This document shows positions 42,087-50,793 of a stretch of DNA of 64,000 nt, one piece after another. A program made the translations under genes and the position numbers. Numbering within the stretch: the stretch's first letter is position 1; each line of letters starts with the position of its first letter. Source of the stretch: Candidatus Diapherotrites archaeon (GTDB taxonomy: Archaea > Iainarchaeota > Iainarchaeia > Iainarchaeales > 1-14-0-10-31-34); NCBI GenBank assembly GCA_040755695.1, contig JBFMAK010000001.1, positions 192,637 to 256,636 on the forward strand, read 5' to 3'. The notes under the pieces were generated by a model that was not told the origin of the DNA, ran no database searches, and worked only from the letters and a program-made list of their open reading frames with translations.

Positions 42087-43754
42087 ATGAAAAGAAGAAT
42101 AATTGGTTTTTGCATGGAGAAAAAAGAGGTTCTGCTTGAGAGCATTAGAAGGCTGTTCCAGTTAAATGTCTCGGACGAAGAAATAGTAATTGAACTGCAG
42201 GACGTAGGATTAAGCGCAGAAGATGCAAGAGAACTGATAAGAGAGGCAAGAGGTGAAACCAAAGCACAGCAGGCTGTCCAGCCAAAAAAATTGTCTGAAA
42301 TGACAGCAGAAGAGAGAAGGGATTTCAGGGCGACAAGAAGGGGCGGAAAAGCAGAAGAAATAATGATCCCCCAGGAAGTGCTCAAGCAGGCAGAAAAAGC
42401 AATCTCGCAAAAAGAAAAGCAAACAGAAAAAGAATTGACTGAAGAAGAAGAGCCAGAGGAAGTGGAAGAAGAAGTCAAAGCAGGCCCTCCAAGAAAAACA
42501 AAAGAAAAATTTGCGGGCAGAGAAAAACCAGGGGGCATCTGGGAGAAAGGAATACTTACAACCATAAACGAGAAACTAGAAGAAATTGAAGGAATAGAAG
42601 AAAACATAAATAAGGTAATGGACTCAAAGCTGCAGAAACTGTTCGAGAAAGAAGCAAAAAAGAACAAAGTGCTATTCGATTCAGAGTACTCCCTGCTTTT
42701 GGAAAAAATAAATTCCACTCTAGCGCAGAAAACAGAAGAATTCAACAAGATGATGAAAGCAAAAATGCTGGAATTAGATAAGGCAAGCAAGAACTACCTT
42801 GATTTAATGCAGAAAGAGTCAGCAAAAAAACAGATAACGCAAGGACTAATAGAAGAATTGAATTCCAAGATTGAGGATATAACAAAAACAAGAAAGAAAA
42901 TGCAGGAACAGTTCAGCGCAGAAATAGATAAAGTGAAAGCGCAGTCAGCGAGCTTCAGTGGCAATATTGAAGGCAAAATAGATGAAATGGAGGAAAAAAT
43001 AAATAAGGCATTAGAATTGGAAGTAAAAATAACCGAAGGCCTTGTGGCTGACGCTGAAGACAAAATAAAGGAATTCATTTCGCGGAAAGAAGGGGAAATA
43101 ACAAAAGAGTTCTCCGGCATAAAAGGAAGGCCTGCACAGCAGGAAGACGTAACAAGGTTTCTGGCTGAAGTCAAAAAGCTTGACTCATTCAAGCAAAGCC
43201 TCCAAGACCAGGTAACCCAATCAAAGAATGAACTGGAGAACATTAAAGGTGAATTAAAGAAACTTATTGCAGCCCAAATGGTTGAGGCCTCAACTGAAAC
43301 AGAAAACAAGATCAATGAATTGTTCGAGGAAAGAAAAGACGAACTGAAGGCTTTCGGCAAGGACTTGACAAAAAAACTGAACTTGAATGAGTTCGCCCAG
43401 AAAATGGAGGAACTCAATTTATTCAAGGACCAATTCATTAAAATGATTGACAAGAATGTATCAGAATTAAAGCAGACAAGACAAGAAATAGAAGAGGAAA
43501 CAGACAAGAAATCCAAATTGATTGACTCAAAAATCAATGCAGTAGACAGGAAAATGAAGGAACTGGCAGAATTCGAGAAAAACTTCGCCAAAGAAATGGG
43601 CCTGCAAGTAGAAAAGCTCATTGAAAAAAAGAAGAAGTCAGCAGAAGTAAAAATGGCCCGCAAATTAATCCCAAAAAAAGCCGAAGCCAGAAAACTAGGC
43701 AAGAAAGCCCTGCGCGAAACAATAAAAAAAGTGAAAAGAAAAAGGAAACGCTAA
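42087..43754 (+). CDS. Long coiled-coil protein
   Basis: 555 residues, or 546 if the ATG at 42114 (MEKKEVLLESIRR) is used; neither has an SD sequence. An N-terminal helical motif (IVIELQDVGLSAEDARELI) may be a small binding domain. An acidic low-complexity stretch spans about 110-135. Residues about 150-520 are continuous heptad-rich coiled coil, and the C-terminus (KKVKRKRKR) is strongly basic. I know no close family. It lies between tRNA-Ala and tRNA-Val. A structural or DNA-associated role is a guess. Confidence 0.75.
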   Translation: MKRRIIGFCMEKKEVLLESIRRLFQLNVSDEEIVIELQDVGLSAEDARELIREARGETKAQQAVQPKKLSEMTAEERRDFRATRRGGKAEEIMIPQEVLKQAEKAISQKEKQTEKELTEEEEPEEVEEEVKAGPPRKTKEKFAGREKPGGIWEKGILTTINEKLEEIEGIEENINKVMDSKLQKLFEKEAKKNKVLFDSEYSLLLEKINSTLAQKTEEFNKMMKAKMLELDKASKNYLDLMQKESAKKQITQGLIEELNSKIEDITKTRKKMQEQFSAEIDKVKAQSASFSGNIEGKIDEMEEKINKALELEVKITEGLVADAEDKIKEFISRKEGEITKEFSGIKGRPAQQEDVTRFLAEVKKLDSFKQSLQDQVTQSKNELENIKGELKKLIAAQMVEASTETENKINELFEERKDELKAFGKDLTKKLNLNEFAQKMEELNLFKDQFIKMIDKNVSELKQTRQEIEEETDKKSKLIDSKINAVDRKMKELAEFEKNFAKEMGLQVEKLIEKKKKSAEVKMARKLIPKKAEARKLGKKALRETIKKVKRKRKR

Positions 43755-43771
43755 TTAAAAAATTCTGAAAT

Positions 43772-43843
43772 TGGGCTTGGCCGGAATCGGACCGGCTGCT
43801 TCCACCATGTCAAGGTGGCGTCATGCCAATAGACCACAAGCCC
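43772..43843 (-). tRNA. tRNA-Val(GAC)
   Basis: On the minus strand: acceptor GGGCTTG/CAAGCCC, anticodon stem CCACC/GGTGG with loop TTGACAT (anticodon GAC), variable AAGCA, T stem GCCGG/CCGGC, discriminator A. The T loop reads TCCGATT, with C where almost all tRNAs have U55. It starts 8 bases after the stop of the thiolase gene on the same strand. Confidence 0.92.
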
Positions 43844-43851
43844 TTTTTTTT

Positions 43852-44880
43852 TTACTTCAATTTCTTTGTTTGAGCGCAGGAAAGCCTTCCCTCTTTCTTT
43901 GCTTCAGTCTTTCTTGCACTAACAATTTTTTGTCTGCTTAAATTTTTTAATTTACTGCAGAGAGCGCAGAGTTCTTTAGAGCTGGGGGCACCGCAGAAAG
44001 AGCATTCCTTGAGCTCTGCCTTTTTGTATTTTCCTTCAATCAAAGGCTTTAATTGCATGAAAAACCTTAAAATTGAATACTTTGTTCCGGGGAATTTTGA
44101 CTCCATCTGATTTATCATAGACCTGAATTCATTTCTTTTGGCCTGCCAGGAGAAAGGGCAGCATTCTTCTCCGTAATACTTTATTCCCTTGAAGTTCGCG
44201 TAAGCAATTATTTCGCTTTCAGGGCACTCATACAAAGGCTTAATTCTCGGAACAAATTGGTGAAAGGCCTTTACTCCTGCAATAGGGCCAAGCCTTGCCA
44301 TCCTAAGCAGGTCGTTATCAAAAAAATTCATTGCAATACTTTGAACTTCGTCATCCAAATTATGGCCTGTGGCAATCTTGTCCGCCTTTAATTCCATGCT
44401 CACGGCATTGAGAAGATGCCTTCTCATGGGGCCACAGAAGGAACAGCTTGAACCCAATTCTTCTTTTCCTTCAATTTTATTCATTATCTCCTGCATTGTT
44501 ATGCCGAACCTTTCCTTGAATTTCACTATTTTATAGGGAACCTTCCATTGCCTGCACTGCATTACAGCAGTCTTCAGGGCTTTATCCCTGTAGCCCTTAA
44601 TTCCCTCATCCAACATTAAAGCGGTTAATTCATTGCTCTTGGAGAAGAATTCATTCAAGAGAAAAAGCGTTGTAAGAGAGTCCTTGCCTCCTGAAACTCC
44701 CACAGCAATTCTCTCTCCAGGCTTGATTAAACGGAACTTCCTTACTGTTTTCTTTACCCTCCTCTCAAAGAATTCAAGGAAATGCTTCTCGCAGAAGTAA
44801 TGAGGCCCATAAGCAAGAAAGATCTTGTGAGGCCTGCTGCACCTGTCGCATTTCCTTTGCCTTGATTCCTTCAATTCCAT
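43852..44880 (-). CDS. tRNA 2-thiolation protein, TtuA/Ncs6 family
   Basis: 342 residues. Adenylates and thiolates U34 or U54 of tRNA. N-terminal zinc knuckle CDRC with FCEKHF; PP-loop GVSGGKDSL near residue 63; Fe-S Cys in SSCSFCGPMRRHLL and EECCPFSW; ATP-site ATGHNLDDEVQ; a second zinc knuckle CSFCGAPSSKELCALC near the end. All catalytic residues are in place, in contrast to the decayed ThiI-like protein at 5.1 kb. tRNA-Val follows directly. Confidence 0.93.
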   Translation of the reverse strand: MELKESRQRKCDRCSRPHKIFLAYGPHYFCEKHFLEFFERRVKKTVRKFRLIKPGERIAVGVSGGKDSLTTLFLLNEFFSKSNELTALMLDEGIKGYRDKALKTAVMQCRQWKVPYKIVKFKERFGITMQEIMNKIEGKEELGSSCSFCGPMRRHLLNAVSMELKADKIATGHNLDDEVQSIAMNFFDNDLLRMARLGPIAGVKAFHQFVPRIKPLYECPESEIIAYANFKGIKYYGEECCPFSWQAKRNEFRSMINQMESKFPGTKYSILRFFMQLKPLIEGKYKKAELKECSFCGAPSSKELCALCSKLKNLSRQKIVSARKTEAKKEGRLSCAQTKKLK

Positions 44881-44967
44881 TACCTTTTAAATTTCTTTCC
44901 CTTTAAAGATTTAGTAATAAATTAGGTATTATAAAACCTATTTTTTCAGTTTTTTTAGAGTGAAAAA

Positions 44968-45570
44968 ATGAGTTTCACGCAAGCAGTAAAGCAAACATTC
45001 CAGAAGGAATTTAAAGGGGAGAAGGACTCCTTTTATGACTACAAGAAAATCCAGAGGGAAAGACTGATAGAGTACAGGAAAGAGCCTCTGGCAGTAAAAA
45101 GAATAGGGAAGCCCACTAATATTCCTAGAGCGCACACTTTAGGCTATAAAGCAAAGCCAGGCTTTGTTGTAGTGAGAGTTAGAGTAAGGAAAGGCTCTGG
45201 AGTCCACAGGAGGCCTTCGAGGGCTAGAAGGCCGAAAAGGATGGGGGTAAACAAGTTAACCAGAAGGAAGTCTGTTCAGGCAATAGCTGAAATCAGGGCT
45301 TCAAGAAAGTATCCTAACTTGGAGGTATTAAATTCTTACTGGATTGGAGAGGACGGAAAAAACAAGTATTATGAAATAATCCTTGTTGACCCCCATAATC
45401 CTTCAATTAAAGCAGACAAGGAAATAAACTGGATCTGCAATAAAAACCAGAGGGGAAGGGCAGAGAGAGGCCTGACCTCAGCAGCAAAGAAAAGCAGGGG
45501 CCTCAAAAAGAAAGGCTTCGGCGCAGAAAAGGTCAGGCCAAGCAGAAGGGCACACGACAGGCAAGCATAA
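44968..45570 (+). CDS. rpl15e: Ribosomal protein L15e
   Basis: 200 residues, normal length for eL15. [20 protein letters not shown], then [20 protein letters not shown] and the [14 protein letters not shown] run are diagnostic. GAGTGAAAA lies just before the ATG. Followed by a small zinc-binding frame and RNase P p30. Confidence 0.97.
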   Translation: MSFTQAVKQTFQKEFKGEKDSFYDYKKIQRERLIEYRKEPLAVKRIGKPTNIPRAHTLGYKAKPGFVVVRVRVRKGSGVHRRPSRARRPKRMGVNKLTRRKSVQAIAEIRASRKYPNLEVLNSYWIGEDGKNKYYEIILVDPHNPSIKADKEINWICNKNQRGRAERGLTSAAKKSRGLKKKGFGAEKVRPSRRAHDRQA

Positions 45571-45602
45571 TTTTTTGATATATTCCTTTAATTTTATTAT
45601 AT

Positions 45603-45764
45603 ATGAAAAAATGTTTTTGCGGCGGCAGCCTAACCGAAGAAACGGCAGTTACCCCTGAAAAAATTAACTATAAATACTTTAAATGCATTAAATGCAACGA
45701 AGAATTTTTGAGTTTAGGGCAATTGCATGAAGCAGCTGAAAATTATAGAGTAATTAAAAAATAA
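45603..45764 (+). CDS. Small zinc-ribbon-like protein
   Basis: 53 residues, unrecognised. MKKCFCGG at the start and FKCIKCNEEF near residue 30 offer four Cys (CxC and CxxC) for one zinc. ATG at 45603 follows the run TTTTATTATAT, a possible TATA box, with no SD sequence. It stands 32 bases after L15e and 20 bases before Rpp30. Small proteins of this kind are often nucleic-acid binding; no function can be assigned. Confidence 0.6.
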   Translation: MKKCFCGGSLTEETAVTPEKINYKYFKCIKCNEEFLSLGQLHEAAENYRVIKK

Positions 45765-45784
45765 TCCTTCAATAAAATGTTTTT

Positions 45785-46435
45785 ATGTTCGACCTGGTTT
45801 TTTTTAGCGAGAGAATTTCTGATTTGAAGGCAATAGCAGAAACTGAAAGCAGGCTGGGCAACAATACAGTAATCCTTGCAAAAAACTTTCATTCAGAAAA
45901 AGAATTGAATGAATTAAAAGAAAAAATTAAAGGAATAAACTTTAAATTTAAACTGTGCCATTTAATTACCGCCCCTGAACCAAAAGAACTCAACAAATTC
46001 AAGGGCAAAGCACTGGTTGCAGTGCTTGGAGGGAATGTTACCTTGAACAAGTTTGCTGTGAGCACCAAGGGAATTGATTTCCTGCTTCAGCCATGCAATG
46101 AAGGCCAATTAAGCTTTGATACAGCAATAGCGCAGACAGCAGCAGACAATGGAATTCCAATTGCTTTTGCCTTCAGCCAATTCCTTGAAATGGAAGGAGT
46201 AAGAAGAAGGGCCCTCTTCAGGAATTATTCTTTTACCTCAAGGCTCATAAGAAAATTCAAGTTGGAATGCATGATGTTCAGCGGGGCAAAAGGCCTTGGG
46301 CAGATGAGAAGCATTAAAGACTTAACCTCAGTACTTGTATTACTGGGTTTCACTAGAGAGCAGGCTGAAAGGCTTGCTGAAAGGAGTGCTTTGGAACTGT
46401 TCACGCAACGCGAACAATATGTTTATAAAAAGTAA
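45785..46435 (+). CDS. rnp3: RNase P protein Rpp30
   Basis: 216 residues, a TIM-barrel-like PHP-related subunit of archaeal RNase P, which trims tRNA 5' leaders. GKALVAVLGGNVTLNKFAVS, then KGIDFLLQPCNEGQLSFDTA and NGIPIAFAFSQFLEM mark the family. It heads the RNase P-proteasome-exosome run and is followed by its partner Pop5. Confidence 0.93.
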   Translation: MFDLVFFSERISDLKAIAETESRLGNNTVILAKNFHSEKELNELKEKIKGINFKFKLCHLITAPEPKELNKFKGKALVAVLGGNVTLNKFAVSTKGIDFLLQPCNEGQLSFDTAIAQTAADNGIPIAFAFSQFLEMEGVRRRALFRNYSFTSRLIRKFKLECMMFSGAKGLGQMRSIKDLTSVLVLLGFTREQAERLAERSALELFTQREQYVYKK

Positions 46436-46476
46436 ACAGCATGAAAAAAAATTTGAATAATTGATCAGGTGAAAAA

Positions 46477-46833
46477 ATGAAGCCTTTAAAAAAATCATTG
46501 AATGCAATCCCTCTTTCCCTGAGGGACAGGAAGCGCTACATAGTATTTGAATTGATTTCAGACAAAAAGTTGAGCGGGAAAGAGCTGAATTTTTCCTTGA
46601 ATAAATTATTCCTGCAATTGTATGGGGAGATAGGCTTTTCTAAAATGAATTTGTCCTTGATTAAATTCAATGAAGAGAATGGGAAGGGCATTCTGAGGTG
46701 CAGGCATTCCTTCCTTGAAGAAGCAAAGGCAGGAATCATGTTTTTGAGCAACAAAGCGAATGAAATCAAGTTGATTCCAAGAATAGTGCGCGTTACAGGT
46801 ACTGCAAGGAAGGCAAAGGAATTGATTGCCTGA
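46477..46833 (+). CDS. rnp2: RNase P protein Pop5
   Basis: 118 residues. SLRDRKRYIVFELISDKKLS at the start and GKGILRCRHSFLEEAKAGI in the middle match Pop5, which pairs with Rpp30 to form the catalytic-domain cofactor of RNase P RNA. ATG follows GATCAGGTGAAAAA, an SD of AGGTGA. Confidence 0.9.
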   Translation: MKPLKKSLNAIPLSLRDRKRYIVFELISDKKLSGKELNFSLNKLFLQLYGEIGFSKMNLSLIKFNEENGKGILRCRHSFLEEAKAGIMFLSNKANEIKLIPRIVRVTGTARKAKELIA

Positions 46834-46846
46834 ACCTTAAGTAAAG

Positions 46847-46856
46847 CTTTAAAAAC
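46847..46856 (+). promoter_or_regulatory. TATA-like box upstream of psmA
   Basis: CTTTAAAAAC implies a transcription start near 46878 and a leader of about 35 nt that contains the SD run GAGGGG at 46902-46907. This may give the proteasome-exosome genes a promoter of their own. Confidence 0.4.
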
Positions 46857-46914
46857 TATTTATGGAAAAAATAATAAGATAGGAGAAAAGGAAAAAGAAA
46901 AGAGGGGTTATGGA

Positions 46915-47655
46915 TTGTATCCTGTTTCTAGGGCTCAAACAGCAGCATACGACAGAGTTGCCACAATGTTCTCGCCTGACGGAAGGCTTTACCAAGTTGA
47001 ATATGCTTCAAAGATTGTGGAGCAAGGAACTTTAGGGTTAGGCCTGATTTACGATAAAGGCATACTCTTGGGGGCAGACAAAAAGGTAACCTCCCCGCTA
47101 ATACTGCCAGACTCAATAGAGAAATTATTTATAATTGACGACAAGATAGGGGCAATAAGTTCAGGCCTTGTTGGAGATGCAAGAAGGCTTGTGCAGGTTG
47201 CAAGGCAGGAATGCCAGGAAAATTATTATTACTACGAGGAATTACTGGACGTTGAAACTCTAGTAAAAAGGATTTCAGGGGTAATGCAGATCTTCACCCA
47301 GTACGGCGGCATGAGGCCTTTCGGGGTAAGCCTGATAATTGGAGGCATAGACTCTGACGGAACAAAAAAATTGTTCGAGACAGAGCCTTCAGGGGCCTTG
47401 GCTGAATACAGCGCTATAGCAATAGGGAAAGGGAAAAAAGAGGCAATGAAGGTGCTGGAGAAGGATTACACTTCAAACATCAAGTTCGAGGAAGGAGTGA
47501 ACTTGCTTATAAATGCAATAAAGAAAAGCCTTGCAGAGACAGAAAAACTGGACTACAACAGGCTGGACTTTGCCTTCATTGAAGAAGCAAAAAAGATTAC
47601 AAAAATAGGCAAAAGCGAATTAAAGTCAATAATGTCAAAAGCAAAACAGCAGTAA
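46915..47655 (+). CDS. psmA: Proteasome subunit alpha
   Basis: 246 residues. Outer-ring subunit of the 20S core. AYDRVATMFSPDGRLYQVEYA is the gate-forming alpha signature; ILLGADKKVTSPL and IGAISSGLVGDARRL follow. The start must be TTG at 46915, 7 bases after GAGGGG; the nearby ATG at 46910 is out of frame and closed by a stop. The beta subunit is not in the window. Confidence 0.97.
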   Translation: MYPVSRAQTAAYDRVATMFSPDGRLYQVEYASKIVEQGTLGLGLIYDKGILLGADKKVTSPLILPDSIEKLFIIDDKIGAISSGLVGDARRLVQVARQECQENYYYYEELLDVETLVKRISGVMQIFTQYGGMRPFGVSLIIGGIDSDGTKKLFETEPSGALAEYSAIAIGKGKKEAMKVLEKDYTSNIKFEEGVNLLINAIKKSLAETEKLDYNRLDFAFIEEAKKITKIGKSELKSIMSKAKQQ

Positions 47656-47699
47656 TCAATTGAATTTCAAAGTTCAAATAAAAAATTTTGTTTATTTCA

Positions 47700-47748
47700 T
47701 TTCAAGCAAAGCTTGAAACATTTCAATCCACTTCAGTTGAATTGAAAT
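47700..47748 (+). repeat. Two intergenic hairpins between psmA and sbds
   Basis: TTTCAAGC at 47700-47707 pairs with GCTTGAAA at 47711-47718. ATTTCAAT at 47720-47727 pairs with ATTGAAAT at 47741-47748 around a 13-base loop that begins CCACT. The second resembles the arm at 55778-55812, upstream of the MBL gene. Confidence 0.75.
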
Positions 47749-47791
47749 CCTTTAATTTTTTGGTTCACTTCATAAAAAAAGGTTTAATTTT

Positions 47792-48487
47792 ATGGTGAAA
47801 GTCAGCGAGGCAGTAATAGCAAGATACGAGCATTCAGGAGAAAAATTCGAGGTATTAGTTGACCCGAACCTTGCAATGGAGTTGAAGAAAGGAAATCAAG
47901 TGAACTTCGATGAATTGCTTGCAATTGACTCAGTATTCAAGGATTCAGCAAAAGGACAGGAAGCCAGCCCTGAATCAATAAACAAGGTATTCCATACAAC
48001 AGAAATAAAGGAGGTAGCAAGACAAATAATACTGCACGGCAGAGTGCAATTGACCACAGAACAGAAAAGGGAAATGACAGAGCAGAGGAGAAAAGAAATA
48101 ATAGACTTCATAGCAAAAAACGCAATGAACCCTCAAACAAGTTCCCCTCACCCGCCGCAGAGAATAGAGAACGCACTCCAGGAAGCCCGCATTACAGTAG
48201 ACCCCATGAAGAGCGTTTCAGAGCAGGTTCCGGAAATAATAAAAGAAATCAGGAAGCTCATACCGATTTCATTCGAGAAACTCAAGATTGCAGTAAAAAT
48301 TCCCGCGCAGTACGCAGGAAAAGCAAATTTTGTATTACACAAATACGAGGTAAAGCAGGAGGAATGGCTCAAGGACGGCTCGCTTGCAGTAGTAGTAGAA
48401 GTGCCGGCAGGAATGAAAGCAGAATTATTCAATGAATTAAATCATCTGACGCACGGTCAAATAGAATCAAAAATTCTGGAAAGATGA
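47792..48487 (+). CDS. sdo1: Ribosome maturation protein SBDS
   Basis: 231 residues in three domains. Promotes release of anti-association factor aIF6 from the large subunit. VSEAVIARYEHSGEKFEVLV starts domain I, NPQTSSPHPPQRIENAL lies in domain II and KIAVKIPAQYAGKANFVLHK opens the ferredoxin-like domain III. Its place just before rrp4 is standard in archaea. Confidence 0.96.
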   Translation: MVKVSEAVIARYEHSGEKFEVLVDPNLAMELKKGNQVNFDELLAIDSVFKDSAKGQEASPESINKVFHTTEIKEVARQIILHGRVQLTTEQKREMTEQRRKEIIDFIAKNAMNPQTSSPHPPQRIENALQEARITVDPMKSVSEQVPEIIKEIRKLIPISFEKLKIAVKIPAQYAGKANFVLHKYEVKQEEWLKDGSLAVVVEVPAGMKAELFNELNHLTHGQIESKILER

Positions 48488-48527
48488 CTTCAAAAAAACT
48501 AAAATTAAAAAACAGGAGAATTAAATT

Positions 48528-49178
48528 ATGACCAAAAAAATTGTAATACCCGGAGAACTGGTTACAGAGGAAAGGAAAAGGCTTGGAGACCATGTCTTCG
48601 TAAGAGACGGAAAAATTTATTCTGATGTGTTAGGGTTAGTGGAAGAAGACCCGAAGATTGCGTCAGTTGTACCACTTGAAGGAACCTACAAGCCCAAATT
48701 AAACGACATAATAATCGGGGTAATTGTCTCAGAGACATTCTCTGGGTTCATGACAGACATAAATTCCTTTTACAATTCATTCCTCTCAAAAGAGAAAGTG
48801 AATGAGCCATTAAGGCCTGGCTCAATAATTTCAGCAAAAATTGTTAGAGTGAACGAAGTAAACGAGGCAGACTTGGACGATGTAAGGGTATTCTACGGAG
48901 GCGAAATCATTTCCCTCTCACCAGTGAAAGTGCCCAGGGTAATAGGAAAGAACGGCTCAATGATGGAGGTCCTCAAGAAAGGCACAAACTCAAACTTTGT
49001 AGTTGGAAGAAACGGAAGGATTTGGGCTAAGGGAGGGAACATTGAATTGCTTGCACAGGCAATAGAAAAGATAGCAAGGGAAGCCCACCAGTCAAACCTC
49101 ACAAACAAGATAACAGAATTCCTTGCACAGCAAAGGAATGTACTAATGAACAACAGCGTGAATAACAACGCAAAATAA
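48528..49178 (+). CDS. rrp4: Exosome RNA-binding subunit Rrp4
   Basis: 216 residues: N-terminal domain (GELVTEERKRLGDHVFVRDG), S1 domain (DIIIGVIVSETFSGFMTDIN) and KH domain with the conserved VPRVIGKNGSMMEVLKKGT. Sits on the exosome cap and recruits RNA. Between sbds and rrp41. Confidence 0.96.
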   Translation: MTKKIVIPGELVTEERKRLGDHVFVRDGKIYSDVLGLVEEDPKIASVVPLEGTYKPKLNDIIIGVIVSETFSGFMTDINSFYNSFLSKEKVNEPLRPGSIISAKIVRVNEVNEADLDDVRVFYGGEIISLSPVKVPRVIGKNGSMMEVLKKGTNSNFVVGRNGRIWAKGGNIELLAQAIEKIAREAHQSNLTNKITEFLAQQRNVLMNNSVNNNAK

Positions 49179-49208
49179 ATTAATGTTTAATTCTAAAGGT
49201 GGAAAAAA

Positions 49209-49994
49209 ATGACGGCAAAAGAAGAAAAAGAAAAAAAGAAAGAAAAAGAAGAAAAAAAAATTTACGTTAACAAGAAAGGATTAAGGCTTGACGGAAGGAC
49301 AATAGACCAATTAAGAGAAATAAAAATAATGGCAGGTGTTCTCCCCAGGGCGAACGGTTCAGCCTACATTGAATGGGGGCAAAACAAGATTCTTGCCTCA
49401 GTGCACGGGCCAAGGGAAGCAATACCTAAACACACAGCAAACCCTTACAAGGCAATAGTCAGGTTTGACTACAGGATGGCAACATTCTCCGTGCCTGAAA
49501 GAAAGAGCCCTAAGCCAGGAAGAAGAGACATAGAAATAAGCAAGGTGTGCGGTGAAGCACTCGAAAAAGCAATCTTCCTGGAACAGTACCCTAATACCGC
49601 AATAGATATATGGGTTGAAGTATTAGACTCAAATGCAGGCAGCAGGGTGGCATCACTAACTGCGGCTTCAGTTGCATTGACAGACGCAGGCATTCCAATG
49701 AGAGACCTCATCTCATCTGTAGCAGTTGGAAGAATTGACGGAACGATTGTATTGGACTTAAACAAGGATGAAGAGGATGCACCAGATGCAGTAGACATGC
49801 CTTTAGGCATTCTGCCAAACACAAAGGAAATTGTACTGCTTCAAATGGACGGCTTAATGAAAAAAGAGGAATTCGACAAAGCCTTTGAATTAGGAATTCA
49901 GGGCTGCATGCAAGTCTACCAAAAACAAATAGAAGCACTAAAGAAAAAATATTCATTGGAAGAAAACATTGTGAAAGGTGAACAAAATGAGTAA
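49209..49994 (+). CDS. rrp41: Exosome catalytic subunit Rrp41
   Basis: 261 residues, RNase PH fold. Phosphorolytic 3'-5' subunit. LRLDGRTIDQLREIKIMAGV and NGSAYIEWGQNKILASVHGP open the fold; DYRMATFSVPERKSPKPGRR contains the RNA/phosphate Arg; the catalytic Asp region is PDAVDMPLGILPNT. SD AAAGGTGG precedes the ATG. Overlaps rrp42 by 8 bases. Confidence 0.97.
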   Translation: MTAKEEKEKKKEKEEKKIYVNKKGLRLDGRTIDQLREIKIMAGVLPRANGSAYIEWGQNKILASVHGPREAIPKHTANPYKAIVRFDYRMATFSVPERKSPKPGRRDIEISKVCGEALEKAIFLEQYPNTAIDIWVEVLDSNAGSRVASLTAASVALTDAGIPMRDLISSVAVGRIDGTIVLDLNKDEEDAPDAVDMPLGILPNTKEIVLLQMDGLMKKEEFDKAFELGIQGCMQVYQKQIEALKKKYSLEENIVKGEQNE

Positions 49995-50766
49995 CATTAT
50001 GTGGGAACTCCACTCAGACAAGATATTGAACTTAATAAAAGAAGGAAAAAGAATTGACGGAAGGCCATTAAACGATTACAGGAAGGTTTCAATTCAAAGA
50101 AATCCATTCCAGAACGCAGAAGGCTCAGCAAGGGTGCTCCTCGGGGAAACAGACGTAATTGTAGGAGTAAAATTTGATATAGGAGAGCCATATCCTGACA
50201 TGCAAGACGAAGGAACAATCTTGGTTGGAGCAGAGCTCCTTCCACTGGCTTCACCCACCTTTGAGTCAGGACCTCCTGACGAAGAATCAATTGAATTAGC
50301 AAGAGTGGTTGACAGGGGCATAAGGGAAAGCAAGGCAATAGACTTCAAGAAATTGTGCATAAAAGAAGGAGAACATGTTTTCATGGTGTTCGTTGACTTG
50401 TACGCAATAAATTATGATGGCAACCTCTTTGATGCATGCTCTATTGGGGCGCTTGCAAGCCTCTTAGATGCAAAAATACCAAAACAGGAAGACGGAAAAA
50501 TAATAAAAGGAGAGTACGAAGGAAAATTAAAGCTTTTAAGGAAGCCATTGCTAAGCACTTTCGCAAAAATTGGAACAACAATGGTGTTAGACCCAACACT
50601 TGCAGAGGAAAAAGCAATGAGCGCAAGGCTTTCAATTGCAACAACAGAGGACGACCAAATTTCAGCATTACAGAAAGGAGGCAGTGGATCACTGACAGCA
50701 CAGGACATAAGCAATTCAATTGAAACAGCAATAAGCAAAACAAAAGAATTAAGGAAACTTATATGA
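49987..50766 (+). CDS. rrp42: Exosome subunit Rrp42
   Basis: 259 residues from the ATG at 49987. Non-catalytic RNase PH-like partner of Rrp41 in the hexameric ring. GKRIDGRPLNDYRKVSIQRN and GSARVLLGETDVIVGVKFDI, with GTILVGAELLPLASPTFESG, are the family blocks. The SD (GAAAGGTGAAC) lies in the end of rrp41, so translation is coupled. Confidence 0.97.
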   Translation: MSNIMWELHSDKILNLIKEGKRIDGRPLNDYRKVSIQRNPFQNAEGSARVLLGETDVIVGVKFDIGEPYPDMQDEGTILVGAELLPLASPTFESGPPDEESIELARVVDRGIRESKAIDFKKLCIKEGEHVFMVFVDLYAINYDGNLFDACSIGALASLLDAKIPKQEDGKIIKGEYEGKLKLLRKPLLSTFAKIGTTMVLDPTLAEEKAMSARLSIATTEDDQISALQKGGSGSLTAQDISNSIETAISKTKELRKLI

Positions 50767-50793
50767 AAAGAATTTTTCAGGCGGTTCTTTAAA

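Noticed and set aside
42794-43702. 302-codon minus-strand open frame opposite the coiled-coil gene
   Set aside because: Ser/Phe/Leu-rich mirror of a Lys/Glu-rich frame; no start signal or family match.
46910-46912. ATG as the start of psmA
   Set aside because: Out of frame with the proteasome sequence and closed by a stop; TTG at 46915 is correctly spaced from GAGGGG.
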